Assembly: GCA_026122225.1 (NCBI GenBank)
Contig: JANEZZ010002244.1
Span: 862,501-926,500 of the forward strand
Direction: 5' to 3'
Origin: Heloderma charlesbogerti
Taxonomy: Eukaryota; Chordata; Lepidosauria; Squamata; Helodermatidae
DNA length: 64,000 bases
In this document: in pieces, positions 44,277 through 55,151 of the stretch
Layout: every line of letters begins with the position of its first letter
Numbering within the stretch: position 1 is the first letter of the stretch
Position numbers and translations under genes: made by a program
Notes under the pieces: generated by a model
Seen by the model: only the letters and a program-made list of their open reading frames with translations
What the model was told of the DNA's origin: nothing
The model's database searches: none

Positions 44277-44882
44277 AGGTACAAAAGAGAATCAGCAGTT
44301 AGAAACAGAGAGAGGAGAGAGCCCTTTGTGGTTTGGAAAGGACCCTTGGGTCTGCCACCTTGGGGGCAGCAGATTTGTTAAGTTGTGCATCCACCTATGC
44401 TCAACTTTATATTTTGAAATAGACTCAAATATAACTGAAACACTTTAAGTCTCTAGTCTTCCCTCCTTCCAGATAGGACCAAACCCAGGTAAGTAGTGTC
44501 CCCACAGTTGCTTGGGACAGTGGGGAGTGCACAAAAACATGCATATGTACATACATATACATACACACCCTGGGGCCTGTAGCGAAGGACAAGAGGGTGC
44601 TCCTTTTCCCCATTCCACATACAAAAGCAGACTGCACTGGCAGCAGAATCTTACTTCAACATTGGTAATGGGGCCAGTGTCTTCTTCTGCACCTGGAAGC
44701 AGCAGTTTATTAACTTAGGGGGTGTACAGCAGGCCAAGTGGCACAAGCAACTCTATCTTCCAACAGATAGGAATGGCCGGGGGAGCTTGGGGGGTGGGGG
44801 GAGAGAAAACCCTGGTGGGAGTTTGTCCTGCCACTGCCCCAACCTCCCCAAGTATATTTCACCTATACCCCTCCAGTAATGC
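44273..44882. other. No gene seen
   Basis: Short frames without domains; a G-rich patch lies at about 44776-44812. Confidence 0.5.
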
Positions 44883-45038
44883 TGCTTGCCTGATCTCATC
44901 TGATCTTGGAAACCAAGCAGGGTCAGCCCTGGTTAGTACTTGGACTGGAGACCGCCTGGGAATGAGGCTTCCTGCATTGTGCAGGGGGTTGGACTCGATG
45001 GTCTTGTAGGCGCCTTCCAGCCCTATGATTCTATGAAC
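44883..45038 (+). mobile_element. 5S rRNA-derived SINE with a CR1 3' tail
   Basis: 44890-44971 reads TGATCTCATCTGATCTTGG, AACCAAGCAGGGTCAGCCC, TGGTTAGTACTTGG and GGAGACCGCCTGGGAAT. This is vertebrate 5S rRNA from about nucleotide 28 to 105, including the A box and C box of the internal pol III promoter. From about 44979 it changes to the CR1 3' end (GCAGGGGGTTGGACTCGATG ... CCTATGATTCTATGAA). The 5S portion lacks both ends of the gene, so it is not a functional 5S gene. Confidence 0.88.
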
Positions 45039-45659
45039 CTGTGGCAACTGCCTCACCAAACCTAATGATAGGGCTGACAAGTATCGGTGACTGTTGTTAT
45101 TTTTTTTGAGGGCCCATTTCTGCCTCTCTATAGGCAAAGCAAATTTGTTTGATGCGGTGGGATCAGAAATGCAGTTTACAAGTGAAACTACCTATTTGGT
45201 GCTTCTGTATGAGACTTGGATGGGTGGAGGACTGATGTGAGGTCCATTCAGGGAAAGATGGGCTGCTGGCACCTGAATCCCACCTCAAACTACACATTTA
45301 GCTTCTGTGATCTACTTCTTGAAGTTGTTGATGACAGAGTCTGGGAAGCTCCGTGTAAACATGAACTTAGATATTTTAGACACTGATCCCAGATAGGAAA
45401 TGGAGTAAACTGATGAGTACTTGAAGAAGTGTCTTTTCACATACCGACTTCTACACGTGGAGATCATTGGCCACTACCCCTTTTCAGAAATCACCTCCAT
45501 CAGAAGCTAGCTTGATGTCAACAAGAGAGAGGGCTGAGAGGGAGGGCCAGGATGCCCCAGTGGTAGTATGCCCTTCCTGAGGAGGTGTACCTCGTGTCTG
45601 TTGTGTTGTCTTTTAGGCACCAGGTAAAAACTCTGAAAAATAAAAAATAAAACCTGGCG
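45039..45659. other. No gene seen
   Basis: Unassigned. 45540-45640 (GGCCAGGATGCCCCAGTGGT ... CTTCCTGAGGAGGTGTACC) resembles a decayed L2 C-terminus. Confidence 0.45.
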
Positions 45660-46335
45660 TTTTTTCATTCCCTCCACGTCTGAAGTTCAGAGGTGAGTAT
45701 GGATCCCTTTGTTGTTTATTCGGTCAGTCGCTTCCGACTCTTTGTGACTTCATGGACCAGCCCACGCTAGAGCTTCCTGTCAGCCATCGCCACCCCCAGC
45801 TCCCCCAAGCTCGAGTCCATCACCTCCAGAATATCATCCATCCACCTTGCCCTTGGTCGGCCCCTCTTCCTTTTGCCTTCCACTTTCCCTAGCATCAGCA
45901 TCTTCTCCAGGGTATTCTGTCTTCTCATTATGTGGCCAAAGTACTTCAGTTTTGCCTTTAAGATCATTCCCTCAAGTAAGCAGTCTGGCTTTATTTCCTG
46001 GACTATGGACTGGTTTGATCTTCTTGCAGTCCAAGGCACTCTCAGAATTTTCCTCCAGCACCACAGTTCAAAAGCATCTATCTTCCTTCGCTCAGCCTTC
46101 CTTATGGTCCAGCTCTCTCAGCCATAGGTTACTATACCATTGCTTTAACTATGCAGACCTTTGTCTGCATAGTTAAAGGACCACATGGATCCTTATGTAG
46201 CTCAAAATGGCACCATCCATGCACAAGAAGGAGGAATCAGCATGCTTTGGGGAACCCTAAGTTTTGCAGAAATATTGTGAAGGGGGGGAGGGGTTGCCCT
46301 AGCTCCCAGCAGTATAGGCAGGGACAAAAGCTTGC
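45660..46335 (+). repeat. G-family repeat, interrupted by BovB
   Basis: 45665-45698 (CATTCCCTCCACGTCTGAAG, TTCAGAGGTGAGTATG) and 46193-46335 (TTATGTAGCTCAAAATGG ... AGGAGGAATCAGCATGC, GGGGAACCCTAAGTTTTGCA) together match 21588-21735. The BovB fragment sits between them. Confidence 0.65.
45707..46184 (-). mobile_element. BovB/RTE LINE 3' fragment with snap-back 5' end
   Basis: Flanked by the 8-bp duplication ATGGATCC (45699-45706 and 46185-46192). On the minus strand it encodes the RTE C-terminus, homologous to 25141-25560: TARRSNQSIVQEI, KLKYFGHIMRRQNTLEK and GKRKRGRPRARWMDD. Sequence differences from the large BovB copy suggest another subfamily. At its 5' end, 46143-46158 and 46163-46178 are exact inverted copies, so the element begins with a folded-back repeat of its own start. 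Confidence 0.88.
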
Positions 46336-48031
46336 TCAAGCTGAACAACAACCCAGCAAATTAGGGTGCCACCTTCCCTTACGGTGACCTCATCCTGAGC
46401 CAGGGGACTCTCAGACCTTACAGGATACTCCTTGGGCTTTTGAAACCAGAGCCCAAACTGGCACCCTTCTCTCAAAGCCCTAGACCTGAAACTTTAAGCA
46501 GTGGCAATAACCAAGCAGAAGTTTCTGGACTTGGTACCAGGGCTTAATTGGAACAGAGCACAGACATGCAATTACGAAAGATGGTAAGTCTATTTATAAA
46601 AAGGGAAAGGGGAAAGGGAATAACATATAAGGAAACAGAAATCTTTGGGAACAATACTTCAGGCAAAAAAATAACAACAGTCACTGATACTTGTTTCAAT
46701 GAACCTAAGCACAAGTCTTCAAATAAGACAGGGCCCAAACTGTTATTCTGAATATTTTAAGGTCTGTGACTTTTATTTGTGCTTTTATCTGCTGCTTTTT
46801 GTATATTCTTCTTTTTTTATTGTCAATGGAGGTAATGGGTTGCTTTTAATTTTTGTAAATTGCCTTCAAATCTTATTTGATATAGGTGGCTTAAAATGTT
46901 GTAAATGCAATAAAATTAAAATGATATACACCCAGATGTAGCAATTTCTTGTAGGCAAAGAAGTCCCCAATACAGGCACAAAATCCTGCTGCCTTTAAGG
47001 AATTTCCCATTCTCTTTAGTAGATGGGATGGTGCCATGTTCCCTCATATGGGATCTTCATGTGCCCATTAGAGTGCACATAGAGCTCCATCTCTGGAGAG
47101 GAGGAAGAGATCTTATTAACATTTTTGCATAGCATCTGGAATTTAAACATTTAAAAAAACAGTCTTCATAACTTACAATGCTAGAGATCTAAAATGAGCT
47201 GTGTGGTCAATGGGAACCCTGAAGGTTATTTACTTATCCATAATCTGGGAAACGTCTTCAAAATCATGTCATTAGCTTTTGGAGGGTTCAGTAGAGCTAA
47301 TAATGCAAATACAGTTCATGTAGTTAAACACTGCTATTGATATTTTTGTTTCCCAGGAGGCCTCCTAGTCTAGCAGCTATAATCATCCTCATTGTAAAGC
47401 AGTATGGATTCTACATTTCACTTAGAAAAAAATGAAACTGCACATAAATATCAAGGATGTTTTCTTAATGTTTTTGTAAATGGCAGATTTAGTCACTATT
47501 TGCCAAATGCTAGAGCATATAAAATCTCTTGTATAAATAAATAAATATCTGTTGCTAAATCCCAAGGTTATAAGCACTATTAAATTGGATTGACTGTGAA
47601 TACAATTATGGCCATTCTTTGATAAAAAACCTAATGCTGATCTGTTTTCCTGGCATACCCTCTAGCAAAGTTGGTGGCCCTGTGCTGAACATTTCAGAAG
47701 CAAAACAGGGTCTCGGTCAAAGAAGAAACAGATTTCTGCATGTCTGTGGAAACCTCAAGGTACGTAGGAGTATATTTATTGTTCAATTAACCACCCCAAC
47801 ATCATCATCATTGGGGCAGGGAAGAGGAGGACGGTGACTGAAGGTTGCACTCATGTCCTCATTCTATTCCCTGATCTGTTTTGGGCTGCTGAAGGCAGTA
47901 AGGCAACCACAGTTAGCCCCTCTGTTTATTGTGGTCACTGTCACTGGGAATGTCTGGGGCGTGTTCTGAGGTTGACCATGGCTGCCTGGCTGATTGGCAC
48001 GGAGGTGGCCAAAGGGGAAGCCACACTTGAC
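46336..48031. other. No gene seen; mostly unique AT-rich DNA
   Basis: A small purine patch near 46600 and (AAAT)n near 47540. A frame at 47619-47837 has no recognisable domain. Confidence 0.5.
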
Positions 48032-48035
48032 TTGA

Positions 48036-48163
48036 GGCACAATCCCATGCCTGTTTAGACAGAAAAAAGTCCTACAATTCCCAGCATGCCGCAGCATGGC
48101 TGGCTGGGGCATGCTGGGAATTGTAGGACTTTTTTCTGTCTAAACAGGCATAGGATTGTGCCC
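48036..48163. mobile_element. K-family hairpin MITE C (nearly perfect)
   Basis: The left half GGCACAATCCCATGCCTG, TTTAGACAGAAAAAAGTCC, TACAATTCCCAGCATGCC is mirrored by the right half up to GGCATAGGATTGTGCCC, with few mismatches over about 57 bp. Flanked by TTGA (48032-48035) and TTAA (48164-48167), consistent with a TTAA target duplication carrying one change. Kolobok-like origin is inferred from TTAA and purine-starting ends. Confidence 0.8.
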
Positions 48164-49032
48164 TTAATTGGAAGGTGAGGGGCAACTCCATGACTGAGCT
48201 TGGCTGCCATCTGATGGTCTAGCTAATTCTGGACGGCAGAGAAATCTCACTCACCGTGGCAATCAGTCTCTGACAGTCTAGCTAATCAGGCTGTAGATTC
48301 TTGGAAGTGAGACGGAGGTGTTGCCCAATAAGGGTTTAACATGCAGCACTTTGAAATCCCATGGCAGCTGCAATGCCAGCCCTTCCCTTCTCCCCCAAAC
48401 CCTGTGATATCCCTATATGAGGAGGCCATCTGTACAATCTGCCTCAGGGACCAATGCAACGTTTTGTTGCAGGTCCCACTTGATGTTTGCTATTGCACAG
48501 GGTGGGCCAAAATGGCTGCACGCAATTCGCCACTCCAGTGGTGAGCTGGGGGCAGTCACTTCAGTCATTTCACACACACACACACATTTAAGGGGAAAGA
48601 ATTTTAAATCCATATGAAGTGAGCGTCTTATCTTGTTTATCCCCCCCATTTTGTTATCCCCCCCCCAAAAAAATCTTCCCCCTCTCCCCCCTTTCTTTTT
48701 TACACTTTGAAGCCTCTGATTTTGCCAGCATCTTTGGCACTGTGGCGCCACAGCAACTGCAGAGCTCTGGCCACCACCATTCTTCTTTCCCAGAACTTTG
48801 GGAAGGAAGAACGGTGGTGGCAGCCAGAATTCAGGATGGAAAAGAAGTGGTACACTGTCTGGACTTTATGATTAAACAAGCAAAAAGGTATCAACTTGGC
48901 CACAACCTGGAGCTGGTCACCTGGTTTGAAAGTAAAGATGGAATTTGCTCAGTGCTGATACCAAGTCTCAGGGACCCCCTGGCAAAGTGCCCTCCAGTCA
49001 GCCCTCTTTGACACTGCAGCCCCCACCATACA
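48164..49032. other. No gene seen
   Basis: Contains a (CA)n run (about 48571-48588) and poly-C (48645-48670). Frames such as 48619-49011 are not recognisable. Confidence 0.5.

Positions 49033-49067
<35 letters not shown>
49033..49067. repeat. (CA)n microsatellite
   Basis: About 17 CA units. Confidence 0.96.
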
Positions 49068-49069
<2 letters not shown>

Positions 49070-49235
49070 AGAGCGATGCTGGATCACAGCAAGGGTCCAT
49101 CTAGTCCAGCATTCTGTTCACACAGTGGCCAGCCAGCTGTCAACAAGGGACCCACAAGCAGAGCATGAGCACAACAGCACCCTCCCACCCATGTTCCCCA
49201 GCAACTGGTATACATAGGCTCACTGCGTCAGTGCA
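49070..49235 (-). mobile_element. L3/CR1-like LINE 3' end, minus strand
   Basis: GCTGGATCACAGCAAGGGTC then CTAGTCCAGCATTCTG and GACCCACAAGCAGAGCATG match the tail at 31140-31270 and the complement of 6600-6718. Flanked on both sides by (CA)n. Confidence 0.85.
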
Positions 49236-49256
49236 CCACACACACACACACACACA
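49236..49256. repeat. (CA)n microsatellite
   Basis: Perfect short run. Confidence 0.9.
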
Positions 49257-50757
49257 GAGCTGTCAGATTTACTGGCAACCATGTTCTTACACTTCCCAAA
49301 TGTAGATCTCTCCAGGATATTGTGCAAATGTTGGCTTCCCATCCACCCATCACTGCTCCTCAATAAAACCAAGTCCAGGGAAATGGGTGAGCAAAAGGGC
49401 TTAAATGCCAAGTGGGCCTCAGTGCTAGTTGGGAGCCCAGCAGCAGCCCAAATCATGTCCTGAGTTTGTTCCCTTGGTTAAGAATATATTAGAAAAACCA
49501 TAGTTGTCCTAAAACATGTTTGTTGTCAAATTTAAGCTTGGAGGTGTCTTGGGGGCACCATGAAGGATGAAAAGGTGGGATAAAAGTATTTTATAAATAA
49601 TCCATAAATAACCCCAAGTGCAGTATGTGAATGGCAGGCCGAATCCACAAGAATGGTGATATTCTACTTTGCTCATGCACTAACAATGTATTTTTACCTC
49701 ATCCTTGAAATATTTCCAAATGGCAAAATAAGGACAGTGGATTATTAGAGACTGATACCACAAAACAGGGTCTGTCCCTGGCATATGCCACATATGTCAC
49801 TGAAATTTCACACACACGATGGCTTCTTCCCATAAGATATTTGTTCACCATCACTGATGTGACAAACACTTTTCTCCGTCGGATGCCAAATACGTAAATG
49901 CAAGGATCCAGACAGCTTTATTATTAGATGAAGATGATATGCAACTACTGATGGAAAAGTCAATCACTGTTGCACATCTATGGGGTAAGACTCTGAAGGG
50001 GATGGGGGTGGCCAGCTTTGGATATCTCTTTGGCTAACCCACCACCTTTAGCTGGGGTAGCAGATGGGCCATATAGAATTCCATTGATCACTGGTGTGAG
50101 AAATACAACACTCTAGATTACGCAAGCAAGTATTCCACAGGTGCTGTGATGCAGAGAGACAATTCTTTCTTACAGTCCTTGGTTTCCATCCTATGCAACT
50201 TAATACCACCAGCAGCATAGATCTTGCGGCTAGATTTACCAGCACAACACAGAGGGGACGGGGCTTTCTCTGTTCTTTACCAGAAACATGGGGTTGTTTC
50301 CTTCCCCTTTAAGTTGTTTTTTTAAAAAATCTTATAAATGTATAAATAAAAAGCATATGATTGATTTGAGAAGTTCTTGGGAGAACTACATCTCCCATAG
50401 ACCCCTGTGCCCTATCACACTAACAAGTTAACAAGACCAGTGTGATTAAGGAGTGAAGAAATCTTTCTGCAATCTTTTTATTTGCCTTTGTTACTACTTC
50501 ACCACTGAGTTAAGGGAATTGAAGCATTTGGGGGTGGGGGACAGGGGCTAACTGGGGGTCTGGGAGAGGAGAGGGCAGTGAAGATGAGTAGTGGGCAGGT
50601 ATGGATTTTTCCTTTTGCTCCATGCAAAATCCAAGGTGCCATAGAATTTTAGGAGCTGTAAAGTTCATGTTGCTTTTGAGGTGGTCTTTTAATGAGCAAC
50701 CAAAGTTCATTTCCATGCCTGGTTCAGGGAAAATTTCACCACAATCTCTAGGCACAG
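49257..50757. other. No gene seen; unassigned
   Basis: No recognisable coding or repeat signature except short A/T runs. Confidence 0.5.
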
Positions 50758-51199
50758 GTAGTGATGAACGGATTTTGTTAAATCCCTTCCGTCTGTGTTT
50801 CACAGAGTGTCCATCGTCTACTCATTGATGAAATTGGATTTTTCTCCATTTCCAAATTTGCATTAGTGTTGGAAAGTGCACACTTGCACAAATGTGCATT
50901 TCCAAAAATGTGCATTTGGGCAAATGCACAAATTTTCCCCCCTCCCCGTGTATTTTCATGCTTTAGCCTATGGGGGCAAATGTGCATTTTCGGTCAGTGC
51001 TTTTTAATTTTTTTCGTATTTTTCATATTTTTCATATTTTTGTACAACTAAATTTGCATACAATTCCAGAAAGTTATTTTTTAAAAATGTTCTGCAAGCC
51101 TGTGTGACTTGGAAAAAGCCAGTCCACTCCAAAATCCACAGGGCAGATTCATAGAAATCTGAACTCATTTGAATCCACTGCGATTTCCCTGACATCTCG
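50758..51199. mobile_element. hAT-like element with TGTGCATTT modules
   Basis: Flanked by a perfect 8-bp duplication AGGCACAG (50750-50757 and 51200-51207). The ends are loosely inverted (GTAGTGATG and, on the complement, CGAGATGTC). The interior carries irregular copies of TGCACAAATGTGCATTTCC, TGTGCATTTTCGG and TTTTTCATATTTTTC. Confidence 0.65.
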
Positions 51200-51207
51200 A
51201 GGCACAG

Positions 51208-51688
51208 ATCAAGTTCAAGAGACAGCAGGAGAAGATCAAAGAGGACAAAGGCAAGTGACATAGACTAAGATGAGTAAGAGTTCAAGTTCCAGAGGCAGCA
51301 ACCAAAGGACTGAAGAACCAAACACAGGTCACACAGAGTAAGAAAGGAAGTCAGGGAATGAAGTCCCACATGGCAACAGAGGAAGGAAGCAGGAGCTTAG
51401 CCAAGCAAAGTCTTCTCTGATGAGTGATCTTGCTCAGATTGAGTGAAGAGCAAGTTCTACAGGAAGGGCTTTATAGGGCCTAGTTAACAGGGATTGGCCC
51501 TTGGAATCAGGTCAATAAACATTCAGCCTAGTGATAGGGTTGGTACTGCAGCCTAGGCAGTACCCTTGAAGCACAGAGTTGAGTCAGCAAGTCTTGCTCT
51601 GGACCCAGAGTGGTGGTATGATGTTGGAGCCTAGCTGTTGGAAGCCCTGGTTCATAACTGCTTCCCCTCCTTGATAACTTACAGAGCA
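51208..51688. other. Unassigned; host of the hAT insertions
   Basis: Purine-rich DNA, possibly part of an older repeat (TTTATAGGGCCTAG at about 51470), with no recognisable ORF. Confidence 0.4.
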
Positions 51689-51696
51689 GGACTGCA

Positions 51697-52394
51697 TAGG
51701 CTGACCATATTTCCTTGAGACAAAAATGGGACATTGGGATGACAAAAACAGGACGGGGTTATGTAATATTCCGTATTCATGAAAAAGTAAGATGATAACA
51801 AAAGTTTTATTACATGAACATATTGAGCTAACTATTATTCTTCAGTGACAGAACTCATACAAAAAAATAGGTAGATGTAGAGGGGACTGTATTTCACCAC
51901 GATTGTACCATGAATATTTCTCTGATGAAGTAATCTTACGCAGCAAATTTCGGTCTTTCAACACCTTATCAACAGCCTGTTGAACCGAAATATGAGTCTG
52001 AAAAGTCCGAATCAAACTGAATGTAGGGCAGAAAGAATCTCTATGGGCGGAATGATGGTAGAAATAACAGGAAGACTCACCATCCTGGCTCCCACACGCT
52101 GAATGGGGCTTAGGAACCACCTCTTGAATTCCCCACCACTGCAGACAAGCAAGGGGCAGCGTCTGATCATCGCTAGCTCAAGAAGCCTGGCCCTGGCTGG
52201 ATGAAGTAAATGGAACTTCCTCTTTCGTCACACTAGTAGTTGTACTGCATGCATTGATTAGCATAGAGCCTTATGATAAATGCGTTGTTTTTTACAAAAA
52301 TTAAAAACGGGACAAAATTGACATTTATATTAAAACGACGAGACAGTCAGGAAATATGAAAAAACGGTCCTGTCCTGTATGTATGGTCAGCCTA
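51697..52394. mobile_element. Non-autonomous hAT-like transposon with exact TSD
   Basis: Perfect 8-bp flanks GGACTGCA (51689-51696 and 52395-52402). The ends TAGGCTGACCATATTTCC and, on the complement, TAGGCTGACCATACATACAG are inverted and extend into paired CCTG- and GGGACA-type subterminal motifs. A 92-codon minus-strand frame (52120-51842) is in the middle. I cannot identify it as transposase. Confidence 0.88.
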
Positions 52395-52402
52395 GGACTG
52401 CA

Positions 52403-52795
52403 CCCACCCTAACCTCCATGTGTTCATTATTCCTTTGTGCATGTAAGCCTATAGGCATGTAAGTTGTACATACATGCAGGCCCAATCTGGGATATGTCAT
52501 TGTGTGGAAAGAAAGACTATGTTCTTGATTCTACATTCTAAGTCTGCAATCACAGTACATTAATTTAGGACCCCAAAATGCCTCCTTAATTTTGTACACA
52601 TACCCCTTCATAGGCCTTGAAGGTGGAGAGGCATTTGGGGCCATTTTGGGTGGTGGTGGTAGAAATTCTTAACATTTGGGGCAGGGAGCTTACTGTAACT
52701 TACAACCAGGTGACTTATGCTATTTTAAAATACTGCTTCACTGTGAACAGCAATGGATCTGCAATCAGAAGTCATGCTGGCTATCATGTTGTCCT
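52403..52795. other. No gene seen
   Basis: Unassigned. Confidence 0.45.
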
Positions 52796-52887
52796 ACATT
52801 GCCTGTTTGAATGACACCCTTTCATGATGTGGCATTGTTCCAGAACAACACCATGTCATAATGCAGCATTGTTCAAACAGGCAATGT
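52796..52887. mobile_element. Fold-back MITE
   Basis: ACATTGCCTGTTTGAA (52796-52811) has its exact complement at 52872-52887. The intervening halves are also loosely inverted (ATGATGTGGCATTGTTC against AACAACACCATGTCAT). Confidence 0.75.
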
Positions 52888-52924
52888 GTGGTCCGGGGGA
52901 ACATGATGGCCTACAGGTCTGCTA

Positions 52925-53041
52925 CACGCCCACTGAGTAGACCCATTGACATGAATGGGGCTTACATTGATCATGACTAATTTAAGTCTCATTGCTTCAA
53001 CGGCTTTACTTTAAGTATGACTAAATCCAGATCCAACCCAT
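52925..53041. mobile_element. S2-family MITE
   Basis: Core GACCCATTGACATGAATGGG, then TTTAAGTCTCATTG, and right end ATGACTAAATCCAGATCCAA. Related to 4957-5047 and 35967-36095. Confidence 0.55.
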
Positions 53042-54684
53042 GATGTGTAAGAAAAAGCAAGGAAAAAAATTGAAACTAGATGCAACTGCTGTTTGCCTCC
53101 CAGTAAGCCCTACCCCTGAAAAATGTAAGAGTCCCATCCCCCACAAAATTGCCAGCAGTTTTTTCACCCTCTTTATCCCCTTTCCCACCCACTAATTCAG
53201 AGAAAAATTGCTCAGAAGAATCTTTGGCTCAGCATTCATTTAAATGCTCCTTTCATAAATGCACCTTTTTTCCATTTGGGAATTTAACCAGATTCTCTCT
53301 TTTTAGTATTGCTCTGTGGGCTGAGTATTGCAACATTTCACCAATCTGGTTTGAACTAAAATGAGACAATGTGGTAAAATTCAATAAATAATTAGAGGCA
53401 GAATGATACAGTAAGTAACTGCATTTCAACTTGGTCCTTCAAAAATCACTGATCAGATGTGAAAATTTTGCTGAGTGCAGCAAGTATTCCCTGTGGGTTA
53501 CACATAGGGAAAAGAAATAAGTGAATGCAAAGATAAATTAAGGAGATAGGTTTGCCTCTTGTGCATTGCAGAATATTTAATGGGCAATCCTGCTCCTTGC
53601 ATTTATAAAAAAAGATGTTCTGGGATTTGTCTGGTAATTTATCAATTGCTTACTGACCACTGCATATACCAGGTATCTTCAGACATAGTGAACCTGCTGA
53701 GATAGGAATGCGTAAGCCACAACCAAACCTGCTATTCATTCTAATGGAATGTTAATGGAAAACAGCCATTTGAGCTGATCCATGCAAAAAGGTTTTTTTT
53801 TTTAACAGCCCATGTACCCTTCTTTTTGTTATCTGCATTGATAGCAGGGAAAACAATATGAAGAATGAACTGAAGAATTTGATGCCTAGCAGAAATAACT
53901 ACTGCAGGGGAACAGAATAATGTTGTCATCCATGCCATCAGGAAGATATTTGAAAGAAATTAAGCACCCCAAAATAAAACTTTTATGAATTAAAAAAGAT
54001 TACTCTGCAACTACATTGAATAGCTTCTCTAAGCATTGCTATTAAATTGAGAAAATAAATTGGATTGAGACCCTTAATTCCTTTTATTATTTTTTAGGAG
54101 ATGAAATGTTTTATTACAATTAAACTCATCTGAAACTTATTATTCTTTCAGTATGCTAATTAATAGAGTAAGATCATGGATTTGTTAATTAAAATACGAT
54201 ACCTCGGGGAAACTGAAATTAATTTTGATGTCCTAATAGAGCTACCATTATGTCATTAAATCTTCCCCTATACTTTATCTGTTCAGTTTGTTTTTTATAA
54301 AGGGAGTAAATGTTTTTATTTTGTTTGCATTTGTAATAGAGTTGTAGAATGACACAATTCTAATATGTGTAAATGTGATGAGTCAATAGAATTGCAGTGT
54401 GGATGAAACCAGAATAAAAATCTGAGTAAGTCAGGGAGTAAGTCAGGGTCAGCGTCAAGGGTAGCCATGGTTGTGCACCTGCAAAGGGCCCACACCCCAG
54501 CAGGGGCCTAGTGACAACAAGATCCCCCTGGAGTTGCTCCTTCTCTTCACCATTGCAACCTACTTGTTCACTAGCTTCTCATTCTGGCCAGGCAAAGGAG
54601 GTGGTGAGAAGGAGGTGCATTAGATGCCACTGCCTACTTGCTCAATGAATCTCTGCCCACTTGGCAAGCAATTGATAGGAGCGA
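53042..54684. other. Unique AT-rich DNA, no gene seen
   Basis: 53930-54415 is AT-rich, non-repetitive and dense in TAATTA-like cores (GCTAATTAATAG, GTTAATTAAAAT); a weak conserved-element candidate. Elsewhere no recognisable content. Confidence 0.5.
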
Positions 54685-54917
54685 TATTTATTTATTTTTA
54701 TTACATTTATATCCCACTTTTTTCCTCCTTAAGAAACCCAAGGCAGCATACATAATCTTCCTCCTCCTCCATTTTATCCTCACAACAACAACTCTGTGAG
54801 GTGGGTTGGGCTGAGAGTCTGTGACTGGCCCAAAGTAACCCAGTGAGCTTCCATGGCCGAGCGGGGACTAGAACATGGATCTCCTGACTCCCAGTCCAAC
54901 ACTCTAGGCACTACATG
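54685..54917 (-). mobile_element. MIR-like tRNA-derived SINE, minus strand
   Basis: Plus strand reads ATTTATTTATTTTTATTACA, ATCCCACTTTTTTCCTCCTT, GTGAGGTGGGTTGGGCTGAG, GTAACCCAGTGAGCTTCCAT and TCCAACACTCTAGGCACTAC. This is the complement of the family at 36219-36431, better preserved. Confidence 0.82.
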
Positions 54918-55022
54918 GAGGTGAGAAGGTAGACTCACTGGGAGAGGGCAGCCATTGATGGTGCCTTAGGCAAGGGCCCTCAAAAACCTGGAGTCAGCAC
55001 TGTTGCTAGCAGCAGGGAGGGT

Positions 55023-55050
55023 AGCAGCAGCAGCAGCAGCAGCAGCAAAA
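55023..55050. repeat. (CAG)n trinucleotide repeat
   Basis: About nine CAG units followed by an A-rich run. Confidence 0.95.
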
Positions 55051-55151
55051 AACAAACAAAACACAGTCTGGCCAGCAAACACTACTGCTGGCCCCACCAT
55101 TTTAATTTCCTTATACCACCTCTGGGGCCCTGACATAACATCAGTGTAGAA

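Noticed and set aside
44883..44975. Functional 5S rRNA gene
   Set aside because: Both gene ends are missing, the sequence has several substitutions, and it continues into a CR1 tail without a T-run terminator.
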